From: Lysinibacillus sp. BPa_S21
GTDB taxonomy: Bacteria > Bacillota > Bacilli > Bacillales_A > Planococcaceae
Reading direction: 5' to 3'
DNA: 64,000 nt
Assembly (NCBI RefSeq): GCF_023337795.1
Contig: NZ_JALIRS010000014.1
Span: 33,480-97,479 of the forward strand
The notes under the pieces are model-generated. The model made no database searches. It worked only from the letters and a program-made list of their open reading frames with translations, and was not told where the DNA came from. This document shows positions 44,912-53,272 of this stretch, piece after piece. A program made the translations under genes and the position numbers. Position 1 is the first letter of the stretch. Each line of letters opens with the position of its first letter.

Positions 44912-45835
44912 TTAGTAAAGTTGTTGATACACAGCTAATGCATCCGTAATATTAAACTGCTCTGTTCGTGAATCACCTTGAGCACCTACTGTTACTAGAA
45001 TATACTCCTCGCCTTTAATTGTTGCTAAACTTGCTAAACATAATCCTGCTTGCTCTGTGTAGCCAGTTTTGCCGCCAATTATTTCACCTCTCGTATTTTC
45101 AATAGCATTCAAATTTTTAAACATTCGACTCGTCACCGTCATTCCCTCTGGATGAAGATTTGTTGACTTTATTGAGTATCTTTCCGCTGTATAGATATCT
45201 CGAAAGGTGTTATTGGTTAAAGCATATTGTAAAAGTATCGAAATATCTTTCACACTCGTATAATGATTAGGATGATGGAGTCCTGTTGCATTCGTAAAAT
45301 GTGTGTTTTTCATCCCTAACTGTTTAGCTTTTTCGTTCATTAACTTTACAAATTTACTCTCCGACCCAGTTATGTAATCGGCTAAGCCAATAGAAGCATC
45401 CGCACCTGAAGGTAGCATTGAACCATAAAGTAAATCCTCTGCTGTTACCTCCTCATTAGGAAGAAAGCCTGCCATAGAAGCATTTTCTTCATATAAATTC
45501 TTAAATATACTTTTAGGAAGTAAAATCTTTTCCTGTAAATTCGGGATATTTTCAATGGCAACTAAAACCGTCATGATCTTCGTCAAAGAAGCAGGATAAA
45601 TGATTTCGTCACTATCTTTGTCCAGTAAAATCTTATTTGTGTCTAAGTTCACTAATATAGCATTGGAGCTATGTAAATTTACATCAACATTTATTTCACT
45701 TTTCTTTGGCATTTCCAGCTGAGTATTATCTATTTCTAGCTTAGAATGTTGAAATGGATATTCTTTTACAAACATGTACACCAGAAAAATAATCATCAGT
45801 AAAATTAAGCTATAAAATCCTTTTATTTTAAACAT
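44912..45835 (-). CDS. Serine D,D-carboxypeptidase (peptidase S11), downstream of VanRS-type regulators
   Basis: 307 residues after AAGGAGTTG. N-terminal membrane helix (FYSLILLMIIFLVYMFV), then the S11 penicillin-binding fold: S-x-x-K as ASLTKIMT (catalytic Ser), K-T-G as GGKTGYTEQAG, and at the second motif LPSGADASIG, where Ala replaces the usual Asn. It should trim terminal D-Ala from peptidoglycan stems. It lies 88 bp behind the VanS-type kinase gene in the same direction, so it is the likely output of that system. Confidence 0.92.
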   Translation of the reverse strand: MFKIKGFYSLILLMIIFLVYMFVKEYPFQHSKLEIDNTQLEMPKKSEINVDVNLHSSNAILVNLDTNKILLDKDSDEIIYPASLTKIMTVLVAIENIPNLQEKILLPKSIFKNLYEENASMAGFLPNEEVTAEDLLYGSMLPSGADASIGLADYITGSESKFVKLMNEKAKQLGMKNTHFTNATGLHHPNHYTSVKDISILLQYALTNNTFRDIYTAERYSIKSTNLHPEGMTVTSRMFKNLNAIENTRGEIIGGKTGYTEQAGLCLASLATIKGEEYILVTVGAQGDSRTEQFNITDALAVYQQLY

Positions 45836-45923
45836 AAAAACAACTCCTTCTTTCTATGCCTCTATTGAAACATAAAAGAAGGAGCTCTTTTTTAATAATC
45901 TATTATAGAATTCTTAAGGTTTC

Positions 45924-47051
45924 TTAAGAAATTGTTGGAAGCATAACAGTGAAAACTGTTTTTTCATCATTACTTGAAGCTGATATTGTTCCTCCATGAG
46001 CATGGACTATTTCATTGGCAATTGCAAGACCAAGCCCAGCACCACCTGAATGAGTCGACCTAGCGGAATCTAAACGATAAAATTTTTCAAAAATCATCTT
46101 TAATTTTTCTGGTGGAATTATTTTCCCCTTATTGGTAAATGAAATAATTGTCTGGTCATTTTGAAGGTGTGCGCTAATATGAATTATACTGTTATCATCG
46201 CTATATGCTATGGCATTTTTTAAAATATTATTAAATACCCTCGCTATTTTATTAGCATCCGCGAAAACCTTTATTTCTCCCTCGATATTCACAATTGCTT
46301 GCTGTCCTTTAGGGGCCAATAAGGGATAAAATTCATCTGCCAATTGCATTAACATGTAATTTAAATGAATGGATTCTTTATCTAGAATAATGGTCTGTAA
46401 GTTAAATCTAGTGATTTCAAAAAATTCATTAATCAATTGTTCTAGCTTATATGATTTTTCTAATGAAATCTTCACATACTTTTCTTTTTGCTCTATAGGC
46501 ATGTCCTTTGCCTCATCCAACAAACTTAAGTAACCAATCATAGATGTTAGTGGTGTTTTAATATCATGTGCTAAGTAAACTACAAGATCATTTTTACGTT
46601 GCTCAGCCTCCTGTGCATCCTTTGCCCTTTTTTCTAATTTATTTTTAGCATCATTTAATTTTTTCTCCATAAAATCTAACTCAGAAGGAAGACTTATTTC
46701 CTGATTCGATTCCTCTGAAAGCATATTAACACCTATGGCAATTTGGTTAAAATACTTCGTAAATCGAGAAAGTGCAAAATAAAAAATTACTAACAGCAAA
46801 ATAATTAAGCCTATTGCTAACCAAAAAGACTTATTTTGTTGAAATAAAATCCCATAGGCTCTCTGTGCCGAATAATAGTCAAGCTGTAGCACGTTTTCAC
46901 AAAATCTAATAAACCAATCTGCGAAAGGGGCTTGTAAGACACCATCAATAAACACATAGCTTATAAAATAGCCAACCAACAATGCTATTACTAAAATCAG
47001 CAAAATCTGAAGCATTATAGTTCTTTTTAGCTTTCCAAAGTCATTTTTCAA
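45924..47051 (-). CDS. vanS: VanS-type sensor histidine kinase
   Basis: 375 residues from a TTG at 47051 inside the end of vanR (an 11-bp overlap); the start is inferred from alignment by memory with enterococcal VanS, whose N-terminus also reads K-N-D-[YF]-x-K-L-x-R. Two membrane helices flank a short outer loop. Long blocks match VanS: EQRKNDLVVYLAHDIKTPLT (with the phosphorylated His), GYLSLLDEAKDMPIEQKEKY, NEFFEITRFNLQTI, VFNNILKNAIAYSDDNSII and SGGAGLGLAIANEIV. In enterococci VanS senses glycopeptides. Here the ligand is not known. Confidence 0.92.
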   Translation of the reverse strand: MKNDFGKLKRTIMLQILLILVIALLVGYFISYVFIDGVLQAPFADWFIRFCENVLQLDYYSAQRAYGILFQQNKSFWLAIGLIILLLVIFYFALSRFTKYFNQIAIGVNMLSEESNQEISLPSELDFMEKKLNDAKNKLEKRAKDAQEAEQRKNDLVVYLAHDIKTPLTSMIGYLSLLDEAKDMPIEQKEKYVKISLEKSYKLEQLINEFFEITRFNLQTIILDKESIHLNYMLMQLADEFYPLLAPKGQQAIVNIEGEIKVFADANKIARVFNNILKNAIAYSDDNSIIHISAHLQNDQTIISFTNKGKIIPPEKLKMIFEKFYRLDSARSTHSGGAGLGLAIANEIVHAHGGTISASSNDEKTVFTVMLPTIS

Positions 47052-47742
47052 TGGTATATCCAACTCCCCAGACAGTTTTAATGAATTTAGGGTTCTCTGC
47101 GGAATCATTCATCTTTTCTCGTAAATGCCTAATATGAACCATTACCGTATTGTTACTGCTATAATACTTCTCGCCCCATATTTCCTGAAATAGTTCTTCT
47201 GATGAAACGACACGCCCTCGATTTACACATAAAAACCACAATATGGAGAACTCAGTAGGAGTAAGAGACAGTTGTTTTTCATTTAACATACATTTTCGAG
47301 TTTTTTGCTCTAAAATTAAGCCTGAAAAATCAATAATCGCTTCATTTTGTAATATCCCCTGATGATTGTACTTGGTAAATCTGCGAATTTGAGCCTTAAC
47401 CCTTGCAATAACCTCCAATGGACGAAATGGTTTTGTTATGTAGTCATCAGCTCCTAAAGTAAGCCCCGTTATTTTATCTATTTCCTCTTCTTTCGCTGTT
47501 AACATAATCACCGGATAATGATATTGTTCCCGAATTCTTCGGCAAATTTCAAAACCATCGATTTCAGGCATCATTACATCAAGAATAGCAAGATCCAATT
47601 TGATCGAGTGTATACACGCTAACGCTTCCTGAGCATCATAGAATTTATAAACATTAAAATTTTCATTTTTTAAATAAAGCTCAATTAAATCTGCAATTTC
47701 CTTTTCGTCATCAACTACAAGAATATTTATATCCATACTCAT
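47041..47742 (-). CDS. vanR: VanR-type response regulator
   Basis: 233 residues; the start is ATG at 47742 (47736 also possible) after AAGGGTGG. OmpR/PhoB class. Phosphorylated Asp in DLAILDVMMPEIDGF, Lys in DYITKPFRPLEVIARVKAQI. The winged helix has NEKQLSLTPTEFSILW and NTVMVHIRHLREKMND with the end KTVWGVGYTIEK. These blocks are almost identical to what I remember of enterococcal VanR. No vanH, vanA/B-type ligase or vanX is in the window, so this is not a complete resistance cluster. Confidence 0.93.
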   Translation of the reverse strand: MSMDINILVVDDEKEIADLIELYLKNENFNVYKFYDAQEALACIHSIKLDLAILDVMMPEIDGFEICRRIREQYHYPVIMLTAKEEEIDKITGLTLGADDYITKPFRPLEVIARVKAQIRRFTKYNHQGILQNEAIIDFSGLILEQKTRKCMLNEKQLSLTPTEFSILWFLCVNRGRVVSSEELFQEIWGEKYYSSNNTVMVHIRHLREKMNDSAENPKFIKTVWGVGYTIEK

Positions 47743-47891
47743 AACCACCACCCTTATTCAAATATTCATTTTTCTTCAAAACCTAGATTTAACAATATTC
47801 CCAGAGGGTTCTACTAATCATCCAACATCATATCATTCCGTTAAACTTACTGTCATGCAAAGTCTTATTATTTAAGAAAATCTAAAGAATT

Positions 47892-47927
47892 ACAAAAAAC
47901 CACTCGTTTGATAACGAAGTGGTTTAA
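47892..47927 (-). terminator. Terminator of glycosyltransferase gene
   Basis: AAACCACTTCG pairs with CGAGTGGTTT and is followed by TTTTGT on the minus strand. Confidence 0.85.
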
Positions 47928-47968
47928 AGAATTAGTATGCTGACATATACGTCATTAAGGTGGTTTCA

Positions 47969-48730
47969 TTACCTTGCTTGATCATCATAATAGGCTTCAT
48001 TAGCAGCCTTCTCATTAGTGCCTTTTAAATAAGCTAAAATCATATCAGGACGTTTCAGTAACAACCAATCACCGTAATGGTCAAATCGTCTGCATGAAGT
48101 AATCATTCCATTTTTAATTGTTCCGTATTTTTTCATGTTCTTCTTGCCCCATTGTTTTAAACGCTTTGCAAAATCAGCATCTTCAGCCATTAGCATATTC
48201 TCGTTAAACCCTTTGATTGCTTGAAAGTCTTTTTTATAGCACCAAAAGATCCCTACAGAGATAAAACCATACTTTAATAGTAAGGGGAAAATTAATAACA
48301 TGGAAGACACTACTATACCCAAGGACATTCTTTCAAAATGTCCGTTCACACCTCCTCCTATATATTGATTGGATGCTAAGTGCTTTTCAACCTCAGTTAG
48401 CATGTGTTCTGTCATTCGAGTATCAGCATCAATTGTAATTAGAATTTCACCTTTTGCTAGCGCAGCTCCAGCATTTCTAATTTTGGATAAATTTTTATCG
48501 TTATTTTCCAATGTCACGCAATTATAGGACAGTGCTATCTCTTTCGTTTTATCCGTACAACGATTTAGCACGACAATAACTTCTACTTGATTTTTATAAG
48601 GTTGTGCAGACTTTGCTATTGACTCTAAACACCCACCAATATAATTTTCTTCATTATGAGCAGGTATTATAATAGAAAATTTCACATCTCTATCAGGAAC
48701 ATCTTTTATAAATAGTGTATTTTCCGACAT
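47969..48730 (-). CDS. GT2 glycosyltransferase
   Basis: 253 residues after GGGGAG. GT-A fold: KFSIIIPAHNEENYIGGCLE at the start, VEVIVVLNRCTDKTKEIA, and the metal D-x-D as ITIDADTRMT. A hydrophobic stretch (GIVVSSMLLIFPLLLKYGFI, ~140-160) suggests membrane contact, and MAEDADFAKRLKQWG holds the E-D motif of the acceptor side. Acceptor unknown. It is a different subfamily from the spore-locus enzymes at 54-62 kb. Confidence 0.92.
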   Translation of the reverse strand: MSENTLFIKDVPDRDVKFSIIIPAHNEENYIGGCLESIAKSAQPYKNQVEVIVVLNRCTDKTKEIALSYNCVTLENNDKNLSKIRNAGAALAKGEILITIDADTRMTEHMLTEVEKHLASNQYIGGGVNGHFERMSLGIVVSSMLLIFPLLLKYGFISVGIFWCYKKDFQAIKGFNENMLMAEDADFAKRLKQWGKKNMKKYGTIKNGMITSCRRFDHYGDWLLLKRPDMILAYLKGTNEKAANEAYYDDQAR

Positions 48731-48927
48731 ATAAAATCTCCCCTTTATAATTAGTCTCGTTATTTTAAATTAAGTATACATTGTAGAGATTTACTTTAAT
48801 TTTTTATTTTTGGTTTTTTATGTCTATTTTGCATCCATTATCACACTGATGCCACCATCATTAGGAGTGGGGCTCGCTGTTTCTGTTGCTATGTTTTCGA
48901 AAACATCTGCTGTTTGAAGATAAATGG

Positions 48928-48964
48928 TCAAAAAAAGAGTTGGTTTATGATGACCAACTCTTGA
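48928..48964 (-). terminator. Terminator of small membrane protein gene
   Basis: AAGAGTTGGT pairs perfectly with ACCAACTCTT, followed by TTTTTG on the minus strand. Confidence 0.85.
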
Positions 48965-48983
48965 TTCTAATTTCGGATACCCT

Positions 48984-49169
48984 TCATGAGTCATTAGAAA
49001 TCTTCTTATCTAATCTACTTAAGGCGAAAATCGCGGATGAAAAAATAAATATACCTGTACATAGCCATAATGCTATGCCATCCCATTGACCGTTTAATAA
49101 TGTGATGTTCGTGAGGATTATAAGCTGCATGAGACAAGTTGCTATATAAAGAACTAAGGAATGGTTCAT
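48984..49169 (-). CDS. Small two-helix membrane protein
   Basis: 61 residues from the ATG at 49169, six bases after GGAGGTG. Two hydrophobic helices (LVLYIATCLMQLIILTNITL and GIALWLCTGIFIFSSAIFAL) joined by a short loop, with a basic tail. Own terminator. Family not recognised. Confidence 0.65.
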   Translation of the reverse strand: MNHSLVLYIATCLMQLIILTNITLLNGQWDGIALWLCTGIFIFSSAIFALSRLDKKISNDS

Positions 49170-49242
49170 GTCAACACCTCCACTCAAAAAGCAATCCATT
49201 TATCATGTATATTCAACAAATATATGAAATATCCACATAACA

Positions 49243-49273
49243 AAAACACTGCAATATATGATTGCAGTGCTCT
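49243..49273 (-). terminator. Terminator of fabZ
   Basis: GCACTGCAAT pairs with ATTGCAGTG[T] around a short ATATA-like loop, then TTTTTG on the minus strand. Confidence 0.88.
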
Positions 49274-49287
49274 TAAATGGTATCGGT

Positions 49288-49713
49288 TTAGCTTCCAAAT
49301 GCAAAGATTAGCTCTGTCTCACAAACTATTTCTCCGTCAACCGTTGCAATACCACGTCCCTTACCAACGGCACCTTTTAAGCGGGTAATTTCTACTTCAA
49401 GACGCAGTTGATCACCAGGTTTAACCTGTTTTTTAAAGCGGCAATTATCAATACCAGCTAGTAATCCAAGTCTCCCTTGATTCCCCTCTTTTGTAAGCAT
49501 AATAATGGCACTTACTTGAGCTAAAGCTTCAACAATTAACACACCTGGCATCACTGGATAATTAGGAAAATGTCCATTAAAAAATTCTTCGTTGATTGTT
49601 ACATTTTTAATGGCAACTGCTCTCTTTCCTTCTTCTAATTCTAATACTCTATCTACTAACAGAAAAGGATACCTATGTCTTAAAACTTCTTGTATTTGTT
49701 GAATTTCGAGCAT
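49288..49713 (-). CDS. fabZ: 3-hydroxyacyl-ACP dehydratase FabZ
   Basis: 141 residues, the usual length. Hot-dog fold with [19 protein letters not shown], the active-site His in [20 protein letters not shown], and Glu in the same helix (EALAQ). The C-terminus reads [21 protein letters not shown]. It dehydrates 3-hydroxyacyl-ACP in fatty-acid elongation. TGGAGG lies before the ATG. Monocistronic here. Confidence 0.97.
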   Translation of the reverse strand: MLEIQQIQEVLRHRYPFLLVDRVLELEEGKRAVAIKNVTINEEFFNGHFPNYPVMPGVLIVEALAQVSAIIMLTKEGNQGRLGLLAGIDNCRFKKQVKPGDQLRLEVEITRLKGAVGKGRGIATVDGEIVCETELIFAFGS

Positions 49714-50045
49714 CTAAAAACCTCCAAAAATATTATCACCTAATTCTATCATTAATTCTTAGTAGTTGATACTATATTTAAGTTAAATAATAAAATAAAG
49801 GACACTTCCCTTTAGATGAGACATATAGCACATCCTGCATTTAATATAATATTTCAACAATATAACATTATACAAATATAACCATATCATTTTCTGATTT
49901 TTACAAATAGATATTTTCATTCTTTTCGGTATTTCATTATCGACAGGTATATAAAAGATAGCATATAATATTTTTTGCATTCATTAAGTTAATTTTATTA
50001 TTCTCTTAACTGAATGTTTAGTTTATTAGAATAGGATGGATAAAC
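49714..50045. other. Intergenic region, 0.33 kb
   Basis: Very AT-rich gap between the divergent fabZ and LysE-type genes. It holds both promoters; I cannot pick convincing boxes and see no small gene. Confidence 0.4.
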
Positions 50046-50666
50046 ATGTTATCTTTTATTGCAATAGTTCTTCTCTTATTTTTAATTCCTGGTCCTGCTG
50101 TGATTATTACGATTACACAAACGCTAAAAGGTGGAAAAAAGAACGGTATTTTCACTGCACTAGGCATTGGGCTTGGTGACTTAGTTCATACGTTAGCAGC
50201 AGTTTTAGGTTTATCAGCAATTTTGATGAAATCTGCCACTGCATTTGAGGTAGTGAAATATATCGGTGTTGCATACCTTGTTTATTTAGGTATTCAAATG
50301 CTACTAACAAAACCACAAAAAATAGAAAAGCCAACTGTTGAACAGAGTCCAGCAAATACTTCGTTCCGACAAGGTTTTTTAGCAGAAATATTAAATCCAA
50401 AAACTGCATTATTTTTCTTAGCATTTTTACCACAGTTTGTTCAGCATAATGGCCAATCCATCACTATACAATTATTAATTTTAGGCATTACTTTTGTTGT
50501 GATGAGTGCTTTGTATACTATATTGTTAGCTATTATTACAAGCTTTATTGGCGAAAAAATCTTTACGAAGACATCAAACAATGGTTCGCGTTGGATTGAA
50601 AAAGCTGTTGGTTTCGTTTATATAGGTCTAGGCGTTAAATTAGCACTTCAAACTCAAAGTAGATAA
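50046..50666 (+). CDS. LysE/RhtB-family amino acid exporter
   Basis: 206 residues with about six membrane helices. The family N-terminal loop is present as FLIPGPAVIITITQTLKGGKKNG, with GLGDLVHTLAAVLGL and the C-terminal FLAEILNPKTALFFLAFLPQF. It exports amino acids or homoserine-like compounds. AGGATGG precedes the ATG. Monocistronic with a terminator at 50679. Confidence 0.93.
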   Translation: MLSFIAIVLLLFLIPGPAVIITITQTLKGGKKNGIFTALGIGLGDLVHTLAAVLGLSAILMKSATAFEVVKYIGVAYLVYLGIQMLLTKPQKIEKPTVEQSPANTSFRQGFLAEILNPKTALFFLAFLPQFVQHNGQSITIQLLILGITFVVMSALYTILLAIITSFIGEKIFTKTSNNGSRWIEKAVGFVYIGLGVKLALQTQSR

Positions 50667-50678
50667 TTTATTTTTTTA

Positions 50679-50711
50679 AGGGAGAACACGATAAACGTGA
50701 TCTCCCTTTTA
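50679..50711 (+). terminator. Terminator of LysE-type gene
   Basis: AAGGGAGAACACG pairs with CGTGATCTCCCTT (small mismatch) and is followed by TT-rich sequence. Confidence 0.85.
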
Positions 50712-50867
50712 AATTAGCACTATGGACAAGCATATTGTAAGGGTGCAACTAAAACATGCTTTTTATCGTCAGATACATATTTCTGATTACTTTTGTAAAA
50801 AATTAAATAAGTCTTTCAAGTAATGTATTTGCATAAAATCCTAACAGTGCAGTTATTATGTACAAGC

Positions 50868-50902
50868 TTATAGACCTTTAGCTAGTCTAAGGTCTATAAG
50901 CT
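50868..50902 (-). terminator. Terminator of 57-residue protein gene
   Basis: CTTATAGACCTT pairs with AAGGTCTATAAG around an 11-base loop, 20 bp after the stop at 50923. Confidence 0.8.
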
Positions 50903-50922
50903 GCATTGTTGATTATTGCTTT

Positions 50923-51096
50923 TTACTGTTTTGGTGTATTCGCGGTAAGTGGATTACTGTTTGCTACCAATTGTACTGGTGTCGTACCTTGTTGAGAAGA
51001 CTGTGCCATTTGTTGTGCATTATCCATTAGCCCAAAGCGTTTCATTACACCAAAAATAGCCGCGCCTCCTATAATGCCCCATGCTAAAAATCTCAC
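50923..51096 (-). CDS. 57-residue protein with one hydrophobic segment
   Basis: A gene with a GTG start at 51096, nine bases after AAGGAGG, easily missed because of its start codon. The N-terminus is a short hydrophobic Gly/Ala-rich helix (MRFLAWGIIGGAAIFGVM), followed by a polar Gln/Thr/Asn/Pro-rich tail. A strong terminator follows. It may be a membrane or spore-associated peptide. Family not recognised. Confidence 0.65.
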   Translation of the reverse strand: MRFLAWGIIGGAAIFGVMKRFGLMDNAQQMAQSSQQGTTPVQLVANSNPLTANTPKQ

Positions 51097-51270
51097 CGAT
51101 GAAAGCCTCCTTTCTCAAATCGAATTTTTTAAAACAGCTTTAGTATTGGAAATTCTATGCGGTTTATACTGTGTTAACTATACGAGTTTTTATAAAATTT
51201 ACAGATTATTTGCAATAATAACAGAATATAGTAGAATAAAATGGTATAAAATTTGAATCGGAGGTAGAAC

Positions 51271-51732
51271 ATGAATATTAAATTTGCAACATTAGAAGAA
51301 ATGCCACAAATAGAAATATTATATGAAGAACTGTTTTTAGAAATGTCAAAACTTCAACCTCAATACATAGCACCTGCAAAACAAGATGTAGAGTTTCTTA
51401 AAAACATAATTTTGGGAGAAAAATCAGACATTTTTGTTGCTGAATTAGATAACAACATTGCCGGATTTTTATTAATTCAAGAATTAGCTACCCCTCCATA
51501 TTCTTGTATCGTACAGCATAATTATGCATATATTATGGATATAATAGTTGGTAACCAATACCAAAGTAAAGGCATCGGTTCCCTATTGCTACAAGAGGCA
51601 AAAAAATGGGCAGAAGAGCGTAAATTAGATTACTTGGAGTTAAGCGTTTTAGCAGAAAATATTGGCGCTATTAACTTGTATGACAAACATGGATTTAATG
51701 AAACGAGCCGTACTATGCGATTAGAACTTTAA
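51271..51732 (+). CDS. GNAT-family N-acetyltransferase
   Basis: 153 residues after CGGAGG. Typical GNAT: NAYIMDIIVGNQYQSKGIGSLLLQEAKKWAEE (positions about 87-118), containing the acetyl-CoA Q-x-x-x-G-I-G-x-x-L loop, and the C-terminal ENIGAINLYDKHGFNETSRTM. The substrate is unknown. Terminator at 51749. Confidence 0.92.
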   Translation: MNIKFATLEEMPQIEILYEELFLEMSKLQPQYIAPAKQDVEFLKNIILGEKSDIFVAELDNNIAGFLLIQELATPPYSCIVQHNYAYIMDIIVGNQYQSKGIGSLLLQEAKKWAEERKLDYLELSVLAENIGAINLYDKHGFNETSRTMRLEL

Positions 51733-51748
51733 AATTATGTATGAAATT

Positions 51749-51782
51749 AGAGCCTGCATTGAAAAAAGCAGGCTCTTTTATA
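51749..51782 (+). terminator. Terminator of GNAT gene
   Basis: AGAGCCTGC pairs perfectly with GCAGGCTCT and is followed by TTTAT. Confidence 0.9.
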
Positions 51783-51835
51783 TTAGAATGTTAATATTTC
51801 GCCTGATTATGTTTACTTATAACCTCTAAACTCCG

Positions 51836-52184
51836 TTAATTAAAATCTTTCCACGTAAAATCAATACTTAATATACCAATTGGAAGCTCGCTAGCTATAT
51901 AGTTTTTTCCAAAGGCTACTTTCGGGTTACGGAAACATACAAGATTATTATAATAACCAAAAGCTCTGCAAATAGACGGACGAGCCGAATGGATTCCACA
52001 TCGATCCTTTATTTCGTCATAAAAAATACAGGTTCCATAAAAACGTTGTTGATTTTTTTAAATCTAGGCTCAACTTTTTAGGCATCTCTTTGATTTTCTT
52101 TTGAATTTTCTTTAACTCTTGTTCTGTAATTGGAACAGGCCCACAACACAACCCTCTACAGCCTTTACAAGGTAATTCTTCCAT
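51836..52184 (-). pseudogene. YkgJ-type cysteine-cluster protein with a homopolymer frameshift
   Basis: The frame starts at ATG 52184 after TAGGAGATG and encodes MEELPCKGCRGLCCGPVPIT, then LDLKKSTTFLW and stops early. If one base is removed from the seven-A run at 52053-52059 (as read on the minus strand), the protein continues as NQQRFYGTCIFYDEIKDRCG then HSARPSICRAFGYY to a stop at 51836. The joined product of ~115 residues has all the Cys pairs of the YkgJ family (Zn or Fe-S). So the gene is frameshifted, slipping, or misread at that run. Confidence 0.82.
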
Positions 52185-52265
52185 AAGACAATCATCTCCT
52201 AGAAAAAGCAAGTGTTATAATTCGTTCTTTGATTTGGATTCTCTAGTTCAGTAACTCAACTTAGT

Positions 52266-52303
52266 CAAAAAAATAGGACTCTCCCGGCCAGGAGAATCCT
52301 AAT
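52266..52303 (-). terminator. Terminator of hydrolase gene
   Basis: AGGATTCTCC pairs with GGAGAGTCCT around TGGCCG-type loop, followed by ATTTTTTTG on the minus strand. Confidence 0.85.
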
Positions 52304-52396
52304 TTACACTTATAATTAATAATTGTAAATTATAAAATATACAAATTATTTTGTCAATAGGGAAATTTACACAATTACAAGTAGCTAGCAACATAT

Positions 52397-53272
52397 TCAA
52401 TAATATTTATTTAAAAAACCAATGATAACGTTATTTATTTTTTCTAAATAATCATCTGAAGGGAAATGTCCCATATTAAATGCGTGAAAAATAGTCAAAT
52501 TTGGTATGACTTGTTCAGCTCTTTTTTTGATTATCTTTTCTGGAAAGAAAATATCCTTTTCTCCAGCGATAATTAATGTAGGAGAAATGTAATTTGTTAA
52601 TTCTTTTCTATCAGTTAGTTTTGGCATTTCTTGTTCTAATTTTACGTAACGAAAAATATCTCCAATAATCTGCCGATCCACTTCCTTCATGCAACGAGCA
52701 GACATTTTATCGGCAATTTTCTCAAGATACTTAGATGACAAGGTTTTTTTAAAAAGCAGTAATGGGATTAAGATATGTTGAATCATCTCCATTTTAGAGC
52801 CCAGTTTTAATCCAGCTGGCGAAACAAGTGCAGCACAATCAATTCTATCTGGCATATAAGTAGCTAGCCTTAAAATGATACCCGCTCCATACGATGGCCC
52901 TACGAAAGCACATTTTGCAACGTTAAAATAATCCATCAATTCAGCTATCCACTGTGCAAAGCTATTATCCTTAGCTGAAATTCTCTTTTGCTCACTATAT
53001 CCCGGATGACCAATCGTATCAGGTGCATATACTCTATATTTTTGTATTAACGGCTTAAACCAAGATAATGTCATCGGATTAATGCAATTCCCACCTTGGA
53101 AGATAAACAATGGCTTTCCTTCTTTTGGACCCGCTATTAGCACATGTGTTTTTCCAATGTCTGTATCCACAAAAGCTCTTTCAACTTCAAAATCAAAAGA
53201 ATTTAAATACTGTTCATAATGACTTAAAATTTCCAATCTACCTTTATCACTATTATAAATTGAATGCTTCAT
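52397..53272 (-). CDS. Alpha/beta hydrolase
   Basis: 291 residues after AGGAGGG. Alpha/beta-hydrolase core: LFIFQGGNCINPMTLSWF (oxyanion region), the nucleophile elbow FVGPSYGAGIILRLA (Ser), Asp candidate in IIAGEKDIFFPE, and the His in AFNMGHFPSDDY. No signal peptide. The substrate is unknown; the family includes esterases and C-C hydrolases. Confidence 0.9.
   Translation of the reverse strand: MKHSIYNSDKGRLEILSHYEQYLNSFDFEVERAFVDTDIGKTHVLIAGPKEGKPLFIFQGGNCINPMTLSWFKPLIQKYRVYAPDTIGHPGYSEQKRISAKDNSFAQWIAELMDYFNVAKCAFVGPSYGAGIILRLATYMPDRIDCAALVSPAGLKLGSKMEMIQHILIPLLLFKKTLSSKYLEKIADKMSARCMKEVDRQIIGDIFRYVKLEQEMPKLTDRKELTNYISPTLIIAGEKDIFFPEKIIKKRAEQVIPNLTIFHAFNMGHFPSDDYLEKINNVIIGFLNKYY

Noticed and set aside
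48806..48950. Leftward frame ending SPTPNDGGISVIMDAK
   Set aside because: Protein-like, but it lacks a start with a ribosome site and overlaps the terminator of the adjacent gene.
49783..49980. Leftward 65-codon frame between fabZ and the LysE-type gene
   Set aside because: Very AT-rich, no ribosome binding site, and composition like random sequence.
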